This document shows, one piece after another, positions 1 through 12,657 of a DNA stretch of 64,000 nucleotides. Source of the DNA: Eumeta japonica (lineage: Eukaryota > Arthropoda > Insecta > Lepidoptera > Psychidae); assembly GCA_005406025.1 (NCBI GenBank), contig BGZK01000279.1:186001-250000 (forward strand), in the 5' to 3' direction. Position 1 is the first letter of the stretch. Each line of letters starts with the position of its first letter. The notes beneath the pieces were generated by a model, which worked only from the letters and a program-made list of their open reading frames with translations, was not told the origin of the DNA and did not search any database. The position numbers were made by a program, and so were the translations under genes.

Positions 1-1926
1 AGTCTGGCGCGCAAACTGAGGCTTCTGTACTCGAGTACTTGTGACGGTACAACAAATGCATATGTATTGCTCTCTTACGAAAAAAAAATAAAAAGTTCGT
101 TAAGTTCTTTAGCGGACGGTCCGGTCCTCGGTTGGCCGGTTTTTATTACGTGTTGTTTTAGGTTTATACACGGTTTACGTTAATCACGCCGCGTCGCTCG
201 GTTGCGTGTATACCGTTTTTACGATAGAGCAAAAACGTAATGACGTTACAAAAACCTGTTTATTGTACGAGGACATTCTATAATTTATTACTTAGGATAT
301 CCACTGTAATAACTGTGAAAATTTTAATTGACTGTTTATTACGATTCTTACGATACACCCCTTCAAAGAACAGACGGACACAACGGCGTAGCCTAAGTAA
401 TAGGGTCCCGTCGGCAATACTTTTGTTGCGGAATTTTATAAGACGCCTAAGAATACGTAGCTCTCACTGAGCGACTTCGGCTCGCGCTTGCCACCGCCAG
501 CGACGGTTACAGGGAGCTCAGAAACAAAAACACATTCATAAATATGTAATTTCACGTCGGGTCGCGTCACTGAACGCCTTTGACCACAAATCTTGTTCAA
601 GGCGAGCCGATGTATGTGTTACATAATTGAACAAAACATAATTTATATTTAGCATAATTCGCCTGTTTCCGATCCGTAAAAACAAACTTGAGGATGGCCG
701 ATCCATGATGAAAACAATCATGGGGACGATTAAAAAAAACTCGTGTATGAATCAATAGGCGTAAGTGGACGATTAAAGACATATGTATTTTTCAGTAAAT
801 AATATATAATTTGCTAAACAGTAATTTTTAAATTTCCGTATACGACTCTAGCCAACGTCTTCAAGATATCGTAATGTAAATAATTCGGGTACTACTAAAT
901 AAAATACAATACATTTAGCTATTTCGATCTAAAATGACGAATTTTGTATTTGAATATGTTATACTTAAGTATTTATCGTTTTTTTTTATTACTTACGTAA
1001 GTACTGCAAATTTTTTCAGCCTATCGCAAAATATACATATATTAGGTAGGTAGGTATAGGTGCATATATAGTAGGTATATTCAAATTTGCGCTGTACCAG
1101 CTTTATGACCAGCGCATCGCTTAACAGTCGTGTGGTAACGCGTTCGGCCCCTGCACATGGGCGAATCGACCAAGAAGTTTTCAACTTAATCTGCCCGCTG
1201 AATCTACTGAGATTTATCTACTCTATGCTTCGAAGAGCACGTCGGGTCGTCAGTCACAGATGAACTATTTGATCGTGGACACCGGTGCGGCGACAACAAT
1301 GCGGTGGTCTGTGTAATAGATTAATTTACGTACGCTGTGCCGTAAATAGCCTTTTCTGCGCCCTGTGCGAGCTTTTATAACTGCGCCCTTGTTTTTTTTT
1401 AGATATTATAAGTACCCTAGCTAGAGCAATGCTATGTATAAGCCTACTTTATTTCATTCAGGGTGATAAAATAAAGCGCAAGGATTTTGGTATTGGTGGA
1501 CAAATTATTTAATATTTTGAAAGACAAATCTATTTTTTTAAAGAACTAGAACTGATATGGGAAAACAAGCAGACGAGCTATTTAAGTGGACCCTTCGTCT
1601 ATTATACCACCTACTGTGTCTCACTCACTAAAACTCAAACGCAAGTTCACTGGTGCAAATGCGTTGCCCACCCTGCAAAGTTTCAGTAAAATGTAAACTA
1701 ATTTAATTTTAAGTACTTGGTATGGTAGTTTTGAATAAGGAAAGTAGCATAATATAAATTGCGTTTAAGTATGGAATAATGAAAAAACATTTGGACTTGA
1801 GCACTAGGGGCGCAGCGGGAACCTATCAGAAGCAAACCGAAAAATAATAGTCCTGCCTGGTCTGGCCATTCTCGCGCCCCCCAGGGTCTACGCCCTGTGC
1901 CTGGGCACCGGCGGCACCGCCCTATT
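1..1926. other. no recognised gene; CpG-richer first 540 bases
   Basis: The first 540 bases have more CpG and GC than what follows and could hold a promoter or non-coding first exon of a gene beyond the window edge. The ORF at 240-470 has no recognisable domain. From 540 to 1926 I see only AT-rich sequence with short chance ORFs. Confidence 0.4.
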
Positions 1927-1941
1927 TACGGCACTGTAGGT

Positions 1942-1946
1942 ACACA

Positions 1947-2012
<66 letters not shown>
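1942..2012 (+). repeat. (CA)n microsatellite
   Basis: About 35 CA units with one early interruption. It creates the poly-His/Thr stretch of the ORF 1897-2367, which is not a gene. Confidence 0.97.
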
Positions 2013-2015
<3 letters not shown>

Positions 2016-2795
2016 GAACAAATATATAATATATTTATACAATTGTTGTAACTACCAGAACCAAGACCTCAGTCAGAGCAATATTCGAACTTTCTTCTGG
2101 CACTATAATTATGTGGTTTTTCAACTTATCCATAATATATGTCTCTCTTACAATAATGTCCCAATAATTTTTGTTATAGTTACAATTTTGGTTCAACCGT
2201 CGTTTTTTATATTACCCCAAAATCGATATCATCGAAGATGTCCTTTTTTTATATATTGCCTCAAAACAGACGCCATCGACGATGTCTTACACATCGCTTT
2301 CTTTCTAGTCGATATGGTCGACTGTGTTCCCGTGCAACTGTGTAAATTGCCTCAAAATCGAGATTAAAAACGATAAACTTTTTTTATCATTTTGCATCAT
2401 AATAGATCGTCGATTTTAACGTCAAGATCGCTGCGAATATTTATCACAGCGCCGCAATCATAGAGTTATTGTATTTATGGTTGCGACGTTAAATGTCACT
2501 AAATAAAAATAGAAATACTACAATAATCTACGCGCGTGCGCGAACGTAAGGAGCGCGTTTTCTTATGTGGTTTGTTTTAAATATTTTATAGATAGTTTTA
2601 TTGCAAAGGTGTAAACTGCGACGAAATGGTAGTGTATTAAAAATCCGGTGTTGCCAACATTTGCATTTCAATAAAATGAAATGCAAATAAAAAGCGCTTA
2701 AAGTTAATACATCATTGTTTTTACGACCTAACGGAATATAGAACGGGATCGGTGTGTGTTGGATTCAGCGATCGGAATACTGCAATATAATTTAT

Positions 2796-3550
2796 AGGGT
2801 TCCGTATTCAACAGGAAACCCGTATAGTTTCGCCACGTCCATCCGTCTGTCTGTCTGTCCGTCCGCGGCTTAACTCAGGATATTTTAGTACTAAAAGGCT
2901 GTTTTGGTGTATATAGTAAGTATATTTAGTATGGGTATATATACTTACCCATATCACGGGTTAATCACGGCAACATAGTGGTAGATCAAAATTTTGAAAA
3001 AACAATTTAGGATATCTCCCTTGTATGTGAAGTGGGAATCAATTTGCAAAATATTAAGCTTTAAAACACCGATTTTTGTAAGAGCCAAATCCTCCCCCTG
3101 CCAGATAAATGGTTATTTTCGGATAAATAAAAAAAATCACGGCGGTATATTACGAAGTGAAAAGGAAAGCCTTGACAGTTAAGTATGCTTCACAAGTTAA
3201 AGGTTAATAGTTGACCAACTTATAAAATGTATTTGAAGAAGTAAAAACCGAAATGTGGTAGAAATTCCATTGAAAATTACTTACATGTGGTTGTTGATTG
3301 TTTAAGAGAGGCAGTAACAGTAAGTTCATGAACCATGTAAAGTTAAAGAAATATAAAATAACATAATAACGTCCTTAACAACCGTCCCACGCGGGTCCGT
3401 TTTAGACTTAATTAGCCGTTAAAACGTGAACTCAGTTATTGATATCATTTGTTCATTTAACAAAAAGCCTCTTTATAAGTCAATATATCGTTACGGACGA
3501 ATACGGCACCGTACGCTGAGCGTTACCCGACACGCACTTGGCAGGTTTTT
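2796..3550 (+). mobile_element. AGGGTTCCG-family non-autonomous element, copy A
   Basis: Begins AGGGTTCCGTATTCAACAGG, then the GTCCATCCGTCTGTCTGTC tract, and ends CGACACGCACTTGGCAGGTT. The same start and end occur at several other loci in this window. About 755 bp; no coding function. Confidence 0.65.
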
Positions 3551-5089
3551 GTAGAATTCTTAGGATGTAAATGTAAAATTGGCATGTTTGTCTGTTTAAT
3601 TTGTATTTAGCTCTAATTTTTATAATTTGTTTACTCACGAAATTGTATCGTCCAGCGGGAGTTTTATCTGTTATTCTTTTATTTTGTAATGCCTATAATT
3701 TTATTGTTATTTTTCTCGGAATCTGTCAATACTATTTGTTTGTTTTTCAATGTTATGATAAATCCAATTGTTCGTTTTATACGCCGAGAGGGATTAGCAG
3801 ACAGACTGCTACAAGTGTTTTTTTTTAAATGTTAGTTAAAGGCACTAAGCAAATAACAAAAAAAGAAGCTACACAAACAATATCAACAAGTCAGTGAATG
3901 ATATTGCAGTGGACTTCCACGAAGTGCTAATGTTTGTCTTCCTCGAGAGCCTTAGCCGATTTTGCTGCGTACGAGTGAAATTTGGAATTACGATTTTGAC
4001 TAAACTCGAAAGAATTGAATCTAGATAATGAACACTCGTGAAATTTTAATTCTTGTTTAGTTGAGGATATTTTGACTAAAGTTTTTATTTTGAGCGCCTA
4101 ATACTGGCAAATTTTTTAGTTCCTAGCACGGTTTTCTGGAATCTTGGTATTTAATAATATGAAATACGTATTTAAGTTTTGAAAATACATTTAAATTTTT
4201 ACTTAAAAAAACACTCACATGATAAACAAATTCTTAGCTTGGGAGTATATTGTCCAAGATTAAACAAAATCTATCCAAACCGCAATAAAGAATTTAGAAA
4301 GAATTGAATGTTTGCGCTTTACAGTACATTTATTTATATTATTTTATTGGATTCTTTATTCATTAAAACTATGAGTATTGAACTTCAATACTTGCAGAAT
4401 TTAATTCATTTTGTCATTAAATAAAAAAATATAACTATGTATTATGCATTTGATTTTGATGCAATGCCTTTGACCAGTATTCCGAAAAATACTTTAGAGA
4501 TTTTAATCTTTTTTAGTGATTCCATTTGGAAATTGGAGGTCTGAACGTTTGTCTCCGATTTTTAAGGGGTTTCTTACATCAAAACGAAGCCTTATAGGAT
4601 AACGTCACTGTCCGTCTGCCTATCTAACTCTATAACAAGATACTTTTTCCTTTCAGGAACACGTAATTTATCGTTCAAATGAATATCAAACATTGAAATT
4701 AAAATACAAAAGAAAATTGTTATTAGCAGCCACATAATTAAAAACAAAGTTACGATGACAATTTGACCAGTTGGAATATAAACCGTGATATATGTTGACC
4801 GATGCATGATAAAATTTTTTACCTTCCCGATATCAAAATTTAAGATTCAAAAAAATTCCGAAATTAAAAAAATATATGAAAAAATAAAAACGACGAAACT
4901 TCCTAAATTTCCAGATCGACATCTCACCAGTATCGGTATCGAAAGCGGCCAAAAGTGATCGACAATTTTGATGTACGAAATTTTTATATAAATATTGAAG
5001 ATTGTACGGAAACCTCAGTACGGATTGACAACGGCAGAGCCATGCTGTGGCCAACTTGCTGCTGCACGAGAATGGGTGGGCCCGAGTGA
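3551..5089. other. AT-rich, nothing recognised
   Basis: Only short chance ORFs (the longest 75 codons, hydrophobic and T-rich). No motif or repeat structure was identified. Confidence 0.5.
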
Positions 5090-5205
5090 TGTGATATCAC
5101 ACTTTTACAGAACACGGACGTGAAGTAACAGCTTCCGCTGTTGCGCCTCCGCCAGTGAGTGTGAGAGGTCCGGTGATCCATTACCCTCCCCCCCAAACAA
5201 ATAAA
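5090..5205 (+). mobile_element. fragment of the same CR1/Zenon-like tail
   Basis: TTTTACAGAACACGGACGTG and GTAACAGCTTCCGCTGTTGC through CCAGTGAGTGTGAGAGGTCC match 23910-23985. Truncated before the GGCAACGCACT segment. Confidence 0.6.
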
Positions 5206-6998
5206 TGATATCGATCGCTTGTAAGCATAATAAAAGTATAGAGAAGTAGAAAACTCAATGCACATTATGAAATTTTCGAAGATCGATGCCATGTTTTACC
5301 AACTATCTGCGAGGTGATTACACGCAGCTATAAATATTAGCAGCTATAATATAAATCTCTAACAACAACAGTGATGCTGAGCTCTTAAAAAATCCTTGAA
5401 AGCGAATTTAGTCAGAAATAAAACCTAAGTCGATTTACTTAACTCCTTGCATTGACCTTTTAACCGTTGAAAATATTTTTGTGAATGAAATTACATATAT
5501 TCAATTTCTATCAATCAATGCAATTACAGTCACTCGTTGAACGTTTTAGGTTGTCACGTGGGGTTATTTCTAGAACAGGATCAAGCAAGATCTATACTGC
5601 AAAAATAATTCACTACATATTAGTGTAACATATTATGATAAGCTTCGCGAGTAGTAAGCCGAGCGATACAGCAGTGACGCGTTGACTATCTCTCTCGCTC
5701 ACTTGTCGACTCGAGCCGACTTTATCCGAATGAGCGTTACATATCCGATCGTGAGGGCTCAGACTCATTCAAGATCCACAAAATAAAGTGCTTAGCGCGC
5801 CTAAAGAAGTTTTCACTTAAAAAATGTCTTAGCTGTCTCGAGATACGAAAACTGTTAGCGACCAAAGACGCATTAGCCAGAAATCTGGCTCAAATTTTAG
5901 GTTACTATCTTTCAATCGTACATTTAACCTTAAAATTTTAAAATATTAATTTTTTAATTTAATCAATAACTAATAAAATTACAAATAATTAATGAATAAA
6001 AAATGTATTTCACAAAGAAAGGACATAAAAAACTGTTTTAACTTAAAAAAATATATCTATAGCCAGTGCACTAAAGAAATACAGAAAAGAAACATCCGTT
6101 TTCTTAGCAAATAATAACAACCGGTCAAAATGAAGATATTTGAATATATAATATATTCGTTTTTTATTTTGGTAAAAATATTGGAGGCGATATCGATAAA
6201 CAAGTCTAACGTAACGGCGCAGAGAAAATATCGTTACTTTAAATTAGCCGATAAGGTCGCTGCACTACAAAGTCACACACCGACTCAGGACATTTAAACC
6301 TGTTCGTTTTAACTGTTACATTTCATCGCATGGGTTCAAAGATTTCCCAGCGGTGCTTTTACTACTTGCCGAGCCTCGCTCGAGGGGAACGATCAACTCG
6401 TGATATGTATTGATTTGACAACTTTCAACCATCATAAGCCGAATCATAAAAGGCTCATGAATGATGTACTATGCGTTCGCCTCCATATTTAAACCAACTT
6501 CCAGACAGGTATATGGTCTAATTTTAAGGTTACACTAATTTAAAATAAATCGGCAGTCTTTTCTAACATGGAATTTTATTAACATATTTTTTTATTAGTT
6601 TGAAATTAGATCCGTAAATATACTAACACGAAGACGGTCTAAATACAGGCATGAACGCGTTGTAAGAATACAACCGCCATTATTTATAAGTGAGAACGAA
6701 GTCAATTTCATTAGTCAAAAATATCAAGTAAAAATTCAGCAGAATAGTTGTAACTATAAAGCCACATTTACTCCACCTGCACTTCGATCTGTATCACTTC
6801 ATCACCTTGAATGGTTATATACCATGTCCATTTTATTTACATACAATACATATTTAAAGGGTATATACAAAAAATATGTATACCATAAATTTTCCATCTC
6901 AAATAGAATTTACGTTATAGATCGATAAGAAATAAATTAATTCAGGCATGGAAAAGTGTTCAATTAAATTAGGTCCAAAGAACTCCTTGTGTACTTAT
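5206..6998. other. AT-rich, nothing recognised except a CpG-rich patch
   Basis: About 5640-5770 is richer in CpG (GCCGAGCG, GACGCGTTGACT, GTCGACTCGAG) and might be a promoter, but no gene is attached to it. Confidence 0.4.
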
Positions 6999-7031
6999 TT
7001 AAAATGGAAGTTGTCCATACTTCCATTTTAA
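6999..7031. repeat. perfect 13-bp stem hairpin
   Basis: Arms TTAAAATGGAAGT (6999-7011) and ACTTCCATTTTAA (7019-7031) with a 7-base loop. Confidence 0.9.
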
Positions 7032-7567
7032 TGGGCACACGAGAGACCTTGCAAGTCTATGGCCAGCTTTATAATGTAGTCGAGTACAAGTTGTTGTTGA
7101 CGTTTGATGCTCGTATTCCGTGCCAACGGATGACGGTGTTGTGTAGCTCCGCGCATCGTCCCCTCGCACGCCAATTATGCACATCGACGTTAATTATTAT
7201 GCACACCGATGGTACAATGCAATTGTGTGGCATTCATCGCTACGCCGGCGGCGATTCGAGGAAATTGCAATTTTAAATTTGGTATCTCAGTATGAAAAAA
7301 ATTAAAATGTGTAAAAAAACTTTAGAAAAGTTTAAGAAAAACTGTGAAATTATGCACGACCCGTGATGTAAAGATATTTTTGATATTTGAATTCGAGTTT
7401 CGAGGAGACTGTTCCATCCGAGCTGATATTTTTCGGGAACAGATAGAACAAAGTCATGTCAAACATTTGCCCGAAATCCAAATATGTCTGTAATAGAGCT
7501 TGGGATGAAATAGGCTTCATTCGGTGTAGGCAATTCGATCAAAAATATAAAGATGTTTTTTAATCAA

Positions 7568-7610
7568 GTAAGGTGATCTCCTTGTAGACATTTTAAGGAG
7601 ATCACCTTAC
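7568..7610. repeat. perfect 16-bp stem hairpin
   Basis: Arms GTAAGGTGATCTCCTT (7568-7583) and AAGGAGATCACCTTAC (7595-7610) pair perfectly across an 11-base loop. No oligo-U tract or gene is adjacent. Confidence 0.95.
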
Positions 7611-7856
7611 GTGTACCATAAAGTGATCCTCCACTATCTATGATCTACGTACGTTGTGAGTAGTCCCCACAAAGAGTCAGCCGGCCTGACAGACAGACAC
7701 ATTTTCTCAACACAGACTTGATTTAGGTTACAATGTGCTGGCATTAAAATTAATTTTATGATCAGAAAAAAGAGATTTATTTTCAAAATATCAGATCAAA
7801 TGCAATCTTATTCTAAATAATACTAAAAATAGTGCGTGGGGTCCCTCCGGGCGGAA

Positions 7857-8242
7857 GAAGTAAAACTTCGTAATGTGGGAATGAAAATAGGAAGGGGTAG
7901 AAATTGTGTTTTTCGTCGCACGTTACAATTGCAAAAAACAATTACCGAGACGAAATCTACCGACTCACTCTCTTTCTCTCTCCTACTTTCTACCTTTGTG
8001 TATCTTTCTTTCTCTCTCCCTTTTGCGTTGGAATATTGGACGCTACTCGTTGCTAACGCTCGCGCTGGCCTGTAACAGGTATATTACGCACATGCGTTCG
8101 ACTGCCACGCATTCTCTCTCGCTCTGTCTCTATTTCCCAGGAGCGTTGAACTTTTAACGCAACAGTGTTTTCACACCCCCACCATGGTAGCGTTAAACGT
8201 TTAACGCAACCTTGTTGGAAGTCGCATTAGAAGTTTCACTTC
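7857..8242. mobile_element. TIR element (MITE) with GAAGTGAAACTTC-type ends
   Basis: Left end GAAGTAAAACTTCGTAATG, right end CGCATTAGAAGTTTCACTTC: an imperfect terminal inverted repeat of about 19 bases. The interior has TCTCTC-rich tracts and the palindromic GTTAAACGTTTAAC at 8193-8206. No transposase. The superfamily is not assigned because I cannot see a clear target duplication. Confidence 0.65.
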
Positions 8243-8519
8243 AAAAATATTTCTTTATTGTAATTGTAAAGTTAAGATAGATTTCCCGCAGGTTCAGAAA
8301 TAGAAACAACCGGCAGTTAACTCCTTGAAATTAATTGAAATTCTCCGATCACAGACGGACATGCCAGTTTCCTTGTTAGCATAGATAGAGGCTTGTCCGG
8401 ATCGGATACGGGTCGGCGCGCAGAAGATACGAGCGGTGCAATAAAAAAAACATATCTTAATCGGCCCGGCTTTGAAGGTGGACTGCTCAACGACAAATCG
8501 GCGGTAGCGGACGGCACTC

Positions 8520-8765
8520 ACCTTCTAATACATAGCCGTGAATCGCTTATATGTTCAATATAAAAATCTTCATTCGATAATTTTTTACGCGACGCATATT
8601 CTGTGGGTCGCTTTTAATTTTTAATCAGCCCGCTCTTGAAGTGCACCAACATACTGCTGGTTCCACGTTGAGGATCCCGGACTTCCACGCTGGCCTGATG
8701 CAGGTCGGAGCGCCGTCGACGATGTAGTCGCCGATGAATCGGCATTTGGAACTGGTGGTAATGTT
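8520..8765 (-). pseudogene. exon-like minus-strand segment with strong splice donor
   Basis: One frame reads SDLHQASVEVRDPQRGTSSM then LVHFKSGLIKN, a TAA, and KRPTEYASRKKLSNEDFYIE up to AGAAG followed by a consensus GTGAGT donor (8521-8516). A second frame over 8660-8755 (FIGDYIVDGAPTCIRP) has GC-ending codons. The frames conflict and contain stops, so this is at best a decayed exon. It abuts the LINE tail at 8765 on the opposite strand. Confidence 0.25.
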
Positions 8766-8850
8766 AATGTCGAAAGCAATCATTTAGGGCGTATTTCAAG
8801 TGCGATTTCTGTTACATACCCAAATAAAGTAATTCTTGTCTTGATTTTGA
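8765..8850 (+). mobile_element. short 3' tail of the same LINE family as 14.1-15.1 kb
   Basis: GTATTTCAAGTGCGATTTCT followed by ACATACCCAAATAAAG aligns with 14985-15080, including the upstream AATGTCGAAA and the downstream TTGATTTTGA-type tail. It is a severely 5'-truncated copy. Confidence 0.75.
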
Positions 8851-8929
8851 TACGGTGCGTCCGGACCGACGGCTTGATGTAGTCTTCGTGGTGCGGAGCG
8901 AGTGGTTTTTGCCTTGACTTAAGCGCAAA

Positions 8930-9055
8930 ACTAATTGGTTAATTCATCCTGTATCAGGATTGTACCTGGTACCTTCGATTTCAAGGAAACATTTTTAACC
9001 ACTGAGCCACTGTCGCTCTTTACGTGGACCGCGACGTACAGATAGACTCACAGAA
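8930..9055 (-). mobile_element. tRNA-derived SINE head
   Basis: On the minus strand an A-box-like TGGCTCAGTGG (9009-8999) is followed 32 bases later by a B-box-like GGTACAATCC (8966-8957). Spacing and sequence match tRNA-derived SINEs common in Lepidoptera. It cannot fold as a functional tRNA. Confidence 0.6.
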
Positions 9056-9177
9056 AAACAAATGAAGATTCTTAAATGTAGTTTTCTTTTTTCTACCGTT
9101 TGCCAAAATACTGCATTGTTTGTCATCTTAGCTGATTAACAAATGTGTTAGATAAACTTTTTAAAATCGATTCTAAT

Positions 9178-9730
9178 AAAGGTTCCGTACTTCAAAAGTG
9201 AAAATGGATCACTTTGTTATCCATATATTCATCTGACCGTCAAGACAGACCTTTGCTCTCAGAAACAGAGAGATATCAAGTAGAGATTAGTATCAAATAC
9301 TAAGATCTACGGTCCTTTGGAGATGTAAAAATTTAAACTTCTAAATTTTTTTTGTATTCTCAGATTTGCTCACCAAAACCCACAGGACATTTCTTATTGA
9401 CTTACAATTTTAAAATTTTGACAAGCAAGGTGTCACAGCACAATTAAAGGGGAACATCCGAAAATGATTAACTTACGTGTTGTAATACCACATGAGAAAA
9501 TATTTATTTTTGTTATTGCAAATTTATAGCAGTGTGGACCGTGATGCAGACCGATGTATGGGAGACCGTTTTTAATGTCCAGACATAAGCATTGAAGAGA
9601 TGCACATCATAGAGAAAAAAAGAGGCGGAGAAGATTTTTGTCGCAATTTTTGTTCGAAAAGGAAAGTCATTAAAAATATATTATGTATACGGAACCCTTA
9701 GCAGTCATACTCGTTCTTATCCTGTTATTT
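9178..9730 (+). mobile_element. AGGGTTCCG-family element, diverged copy
   Basis: Starts AGGTTCCGTACTTCAAAAGT and ends near CGGAACCCTTAGCAGTCATA with a CTCGTTCTTATCCTGTT terminus. More diverged and shorter than copy A. Confidence 0.45.
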
Positions 9731-10684
9731 TATCTTGGTCTGATGGAAACTTAGTTTATGCTTGAATAGCTCGAGGGGACCACATGAATGTAAAACAGTT
9801 TAGAATCGAAGTGCGAATTCTTATAATACGTTAATATTACTCATTATGAAATTTTATAATCAATAGCAATAATACTACTACATAAATTATTTTTAAAATG
9901 GAAGTTATTGAAAAAAACAACCATAAAGAGAAGATGATTGGTAAGTAGGTAAATATGTTTAGCCGGCTAATAATTATTGTAATGACGCGACAAGTGCCCC
10001 TCGACTATTTATGCCATAAATATTCAACATATTAAACACATTAAATTAATTCATTATTACTAATAGGTTGATTGACACAAATGAATTGATGATGCATAGA
10101 TTGCCATTTTGTAAAACTTCCACGAAAATGTGTCGAGAAGACATTCATTTACAAAACGGCATAAGTAGGTCTGATTTTTTTATTTAAATCAGCTACGGTT
10201 CTCTAGGAGACGTCATCGCTTATTTGGATTCAGTTTCTACGATGTTCTGTGGTGATATTATCATTAAATTTGTTTACAGGAAAAGTTGTCAAATAAATAT
10301 TACTCAAACTATTAACATTGTGTAAGTATTAACATTTGTTTTCAAATGTGGTCCCAGCAATAAATATTGAATTAACCTTTTTTTTCTTGTGTACTATCAG
10401 AATACCTGATCATTATCCATTAATATAAGAGTGACCATTGTGTGGCCAGACCATCAAAATAATGAATCTAGCGTGGTGATTAGGAACACACTCTTATAGC
10501 GAACACTATAAAGTGACAATGACTTAGAAAGGCCTATGTTAAGCGGAGAGTTGGAGTAGTTGTTGATTTTTTAGTGTTATGGGTTATCTTTGAATGTTTT
10601 TCAAATTTTTGGTACTTATAAATATATAAAACGAATAAGTACGAAAACAGTCGCTACGATTTTAAAGAAAAAGAAATTTTTCGT

Positions 10685-11326
10685 GTTTCCGAACCCCGAA
10701 CGAAAAAACGGAACCCTTATAAAATCACTCATGTGTTCGTTTGTCCGTCTGTCACAGCTAATTTTCTCTGATGCTGCGGAACCGATTAAGTTGATATTTG
10801 GTATACGTATGTATATACGTATCCCAAATACGGGCGTATAAAATGAATGAATGAATTTTGATTATTAGAGTCGCTTGGGTGGTGAAGTTGAAAATTATAA
10901 AAAAAAATCAAACTGTACTTATTATATTACATATCAGATGGAACCGCTTATTATGAGGATAACACTTAATTAATGATAATGATGAAGATGACATTTAATA
11001 AATACTTTCAACGAAAATTATTTTGAACATGGTCGGATATATGATTGGATACATGATTGTTTCTACATTGATTCTCGACAAAATCACGTATGTGCCATGA
11101 AGATACGCTCTTTTGCTGATGCATTTTAGTTTACGCTAGTTTAATATTAGTCGACACACCTACTTCTTTAGTCACAGGCGAGGGAAATGCTTATAAACTA
11201 TTATGTGCGGGAAACAAGGAAAAATTGTAACAACGTACTTATTTCATCTGCAGTGTATTTCTTTGTAATAATGACTTCGAAATCCCATAATGAGCATGAT
11301 CCGACATGCTCTTGGCAAGTTTTATT
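10685..11326 (+). mobile_element. AGGGTTCCG-family element, copy B
   Basis: ACGGAACCCTTATAAAATCA, TTTGTCCGTCTGTCACAG and the end CCGACATGCTCTTGGCAAGT match the family. The last 130 bases (GTGCGGGAAACAAGGAAAAA onward) align with 19418-19540. Confidence 0.65.
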
Positions 11327-11856
11327 TTCTTTAATAGCTCAGTTTAAAATATTAACATAGCCATCAAAGCGATAATGGACAATAATATTTCATAACTACG
11401 TATTGTAATTTGAGATTATCATAGAAAATAAGTTATCGATCCAGCATAATTAGATAATAGCTTTGGGATTGAACGCACGTCTTCTTGGAATGTTTCAATA
11501 GAGGCTCGATTGTTTCCTCGTCCGATGCATTTGTGGTGTACGAAGTATTGCAATTATTATATAAAGTGGGGAGTCGTGACCGTCTCGCAAACGCAAAGTC
11601 GATCAATTGACGTAAATTGGAGTCGGAAGTGCCTCGAGATGGCACCCTCGAGCTGGCGTTCCACCACCGAGCTCCGCGTGCGGTGTCGCTGCGCCGTCTG
11701 CGTTAACACTAGAATGGAATGGTCTAGCATCAGCGGTGTCCCCGAATAACTGCGAGCAGGAAGTCTTCAAGAAAAGAGTCCGTGTTCTGATCACCTACAT
11801 TTGTCTCCAAACATTCACGATACATAAATACATACATATACACATACACACACATA

Positions 11857-12657
11857 TCTTATTATATAAAATCCCGTGTCATGATGTATGTTTCCAGTGA
11901 ATTCTTCACCAAGTCAACCGATTTTGATAAAAGTTGGTATTTATGTGTAATTTGGTACAACTTGAGAGATAGGATAGTTTTTATTCTGATAGGTGTGGTA
12001 GTCGTGGAGATCTGAATTTTTTTGAGATTTCTTATCCAAAAATACATACAAACACGAATTTTGATTTTCATTTTATTTATGCCAATTGAATGGCGAGAGT
12101 CCGTCATTTAATTGGCATAAAACTCATTGAAATATTGTTTGTCAAGTCGCCCCATATTAATTTCAAATACATTACTATACTTTAAAATAACAATATTATT
12201 TAGACTTGAACCGGTAGCGGTATCAGAATTGAAAACGGGACGGGGAACAGAATTGATGGCCAAGACCGGAGTAAAAATTGAGTGGGGGACGAATAAATTA
12301 TTTCTTATTTACAAAATAGAAAGGATTATTTGCCTACAATCGCAACTGTGACTGTGGATTCGAAATTGAAAACGGGACGGGGAACAGAATTGAGATCGGG
12401 ACCAGGATCACAATCGAAAACGGAACTGGAACTAAAATGGATAACGGGACTAAGGCCGAAAACAAGCGAGGAGACGGAGCCAGGGACTAAAGTGTGACTG
12501 GATCGGAAACCAAAGCGGGAAAAGATTGAGATTGACATCGATCGGTGCAGAAAATGAAGAAATTTATTCTTTGTCCATGCTGGCGGAGTTACGGGCACTA
12601 CTAGGTGGTAAAATCACCCATAAGAAAGGGCAGAAAAACGTCTGCCGGGTCAGCTAG
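11857..12657 (+). mobile_element. complete non-autonomous Helitron
   Basis: The 5' end TCTTATTATATAAAATCCCG is typical of lepidopteran Helitrons (TC start). The 3' end GCCGGGTCAGCTAG is preceded by the hairpin GGCAG (12629-12633)/CTGCC (12642-12646), and the element sits between host A and T, as Helitrons require. It is about 801 bp with no Rep/helicase coding. The body holds a 16-bp stem hairpin (12076-12121) and a degenerate GGGACCGGAAT-type minisatellite (about 12205-12540). ORFs inside it are translations of the minisatellite. Confidence 0.85.
12076..12121. repeat. 16-bp stem hairpin inside the Helitron
   Basis: Arms TTTATGCCAATTGAAT and ATTTAATTGGCATAAA pair with one mismatch around a 14-base loop. 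Confidence 0.85.

Noticed and set aside
1..30. AGTCTGGCGCGC at the window start, shared with 40309-40320, as a retroviral-type primer-binding site
   Set aside because: No LTR or pol sequence lies nearby and the match is only 12 bases.
1897..2367. 156-codon ORF
   Set aside because: Created by the (CA)n microsatellite; the rest has no domain or codon bias.
8930..9055. A true tRNA gene
   Set aside because: A- and B-box-like sequences exist but no cloverleaf or acceptor stem forms; a SINE head fits better.
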